Notes under the pieces: model-generated | The model's input: the letters and a program-made list of their open reading frames with translations, nothing else | Told to the model about the DNA's origin: nothing | Database searches by the model: none | Part shown: positions 5,788-6,098 of the stretch, in pieces | Layout of the letters: every line of letters starts with the position of its first letter | How positions within the stretch are numbered: the first letter of the stretch is position 1 | Source of the DNA: Clostridia bacterium | GTDB taxonomy: Bacteria > Bacillota_A > Clostridia > Christensenellales > Aristaeellaceae | NCBI GenBank assembly: GCA_017430945.1 | Contig: JAFRMB010000101.1 | Coordinates: 1-6,098 of the forward strand | Length of the DNA: 6,098 nucleotides | Direction: 5' to 3' | Made by a program: the position numbers and the translations under genes

Positions 5788-5859
5788 ATATATCGTTGCC
5801 GACGCAATGAGGCTTTATGCCCGGGATGCCGAAAGGTGTCGCCGTCGATCGTACGATAG

Positions 5860-5935
5860 GCTGGCGTAGCTCAATTGGCAGAGCAGCTGATTTGTAATCA
5901 GCAGGTTGCGGGTTCAAGTCCCATCGCCAGCTCCA
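5860..5935 (+). tRNA. tRNA-Thr (anticodon UGU)
   Basis: This is a complete 76-base cloverleaf with an encoded CCA (5933-5935). The acceptor stem GCTGGCG (5860-5866) pairs fully with CGCCAGC (5925-5931). The anticodon stem GCTGA/TCAGC encloses loop TTTGTAA, with TGT at 5893-5895 reading ACA. The variable loop is five bases. The T-loop TTCAAGT (5913-5919) is normal, but its stem has a C5909-A5923 mismatch and a G5908-T5924 wobble. It is the first gene of the cluster. Confidence 0.96.
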
Positions 5936-5965
5936 TCATACGATGGTTCGGCAATATGGGAATGT

Positions 5966-6050
<85 letters not shown>

Positions 6051-6054
6051 TCTT

Positions 6055-6098
6055 GCGGGAATGGCGGAATTGGCAGACGCGCTAGATTCAGGTTCTAG
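6055..6098 (+). tRNA. tRNA-Leu (anticodon CAG), cut by window end
   Basis: The 5' half of a tRNA starts four bases after tRNA-Tyr. GCGGGAATGGCGGAATTGGC is the usual start of a bacterial tRNA-Leu. The anticodon stem CTAGA/TCTAG encloses TTCAGGT with CAG at 6089-6091, reading CUG. The long variable arm, T-arm and 3' acceptor lie beyond the edge. Confidence 0.9.

Larger units (their letters stand above)
5478..5859. other. Divergent intergenic region between the LarA homologue and the tRNA cluster
   Basis: The 382 bases hold the leftward promoter and roughly 110-base leader of the LarA-family gene, and the rightward promoter and roughly 65-base leader of the tRNA cluster. The centre (about 5623-5728) contains a GC-rich patch near 5668-5685 and no convincing gene. 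A 20-codon frame from ATG 5648 has no ribosome binding site. A ten-base palindrome, ATCGTACGAT, lies at 5848-5857 just before the first tRNA and may be part of the processed leader. Confidence 0.6.

Noticed and set aside
5474..5917. 147-codon minus-strand frame overlapping tRNA-Thr and the tRNA promoter
   Set aside because: It runs antisense through a clear tRNA gene and a strong promoter and has no recognisable protein features.

Overview
The window looks like chromosomal housekeeping DNA from a GC-rich member of the Bacillota, most likely class Clostridia. This is inferred from five things: the gene order rpsF-ssb-rpsR with no rplI after rpsR, a lipoteichoic-acid-synthase family protein, strong AGGAGG ribosome binding sites, TTGAnn/TATAAT promoters, and tRNA genes that encode their own CCA ends. 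I cannot name a genus from the sequence.

Layout from left to right. The tail of an unrecognised rightward gene (1-71) is followed by a perfect 13-bp GC hairpin. Then comes a rightward pair: a 682-residue membrane-anchored LTA-synthase/phosphoglycerol-transferase family enzyme (172-2220) and a 130-residue four-helix membrane protein of unknown function (2290-2682). A strong hairpin at 2701-2731 separates this pair from a leftward, convergent operon. In transcription order that operon is rpsF (S6), ssb and rpsR (S18), driven from a good promoter at 4122-4150. Its leader can form mutually exclusive hairpins that carry CCG, which fits the known S6:S18 autoregulatory element. Further right is a leftward gene for a LarA-family (lactate racemase-like) protein (4194-5477) with its own promoter. 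A 382-bp divergent intergenic region then leads into a rightward tRNA cluster, Thr(UGU), Tyr(GUA) and Leu(CAG), the last cut by the window end. The cluster has a near-consensus promoter at 5760-5787.

The S6/SSB/S18 operon links translation and replication and probably feeds back through S6:S18 binding to its leader. The LTA-synthase family protein acts outside the membrane on envelope polymers, and the small membrane protein may be co-transcribed with it. The LarA homologue has no larB, larC or larE maturation genes in the window.

I see no mobile element, CRISPR array, phage gene or clear novel system. The points most worth a second look are the IPT/TIG-like C-terminal domain on the LTA-synthase family protein, the rpsF leader RNA, the Ala/Pro/Glu repeat tail on S6, and the orphan LarA homologue.
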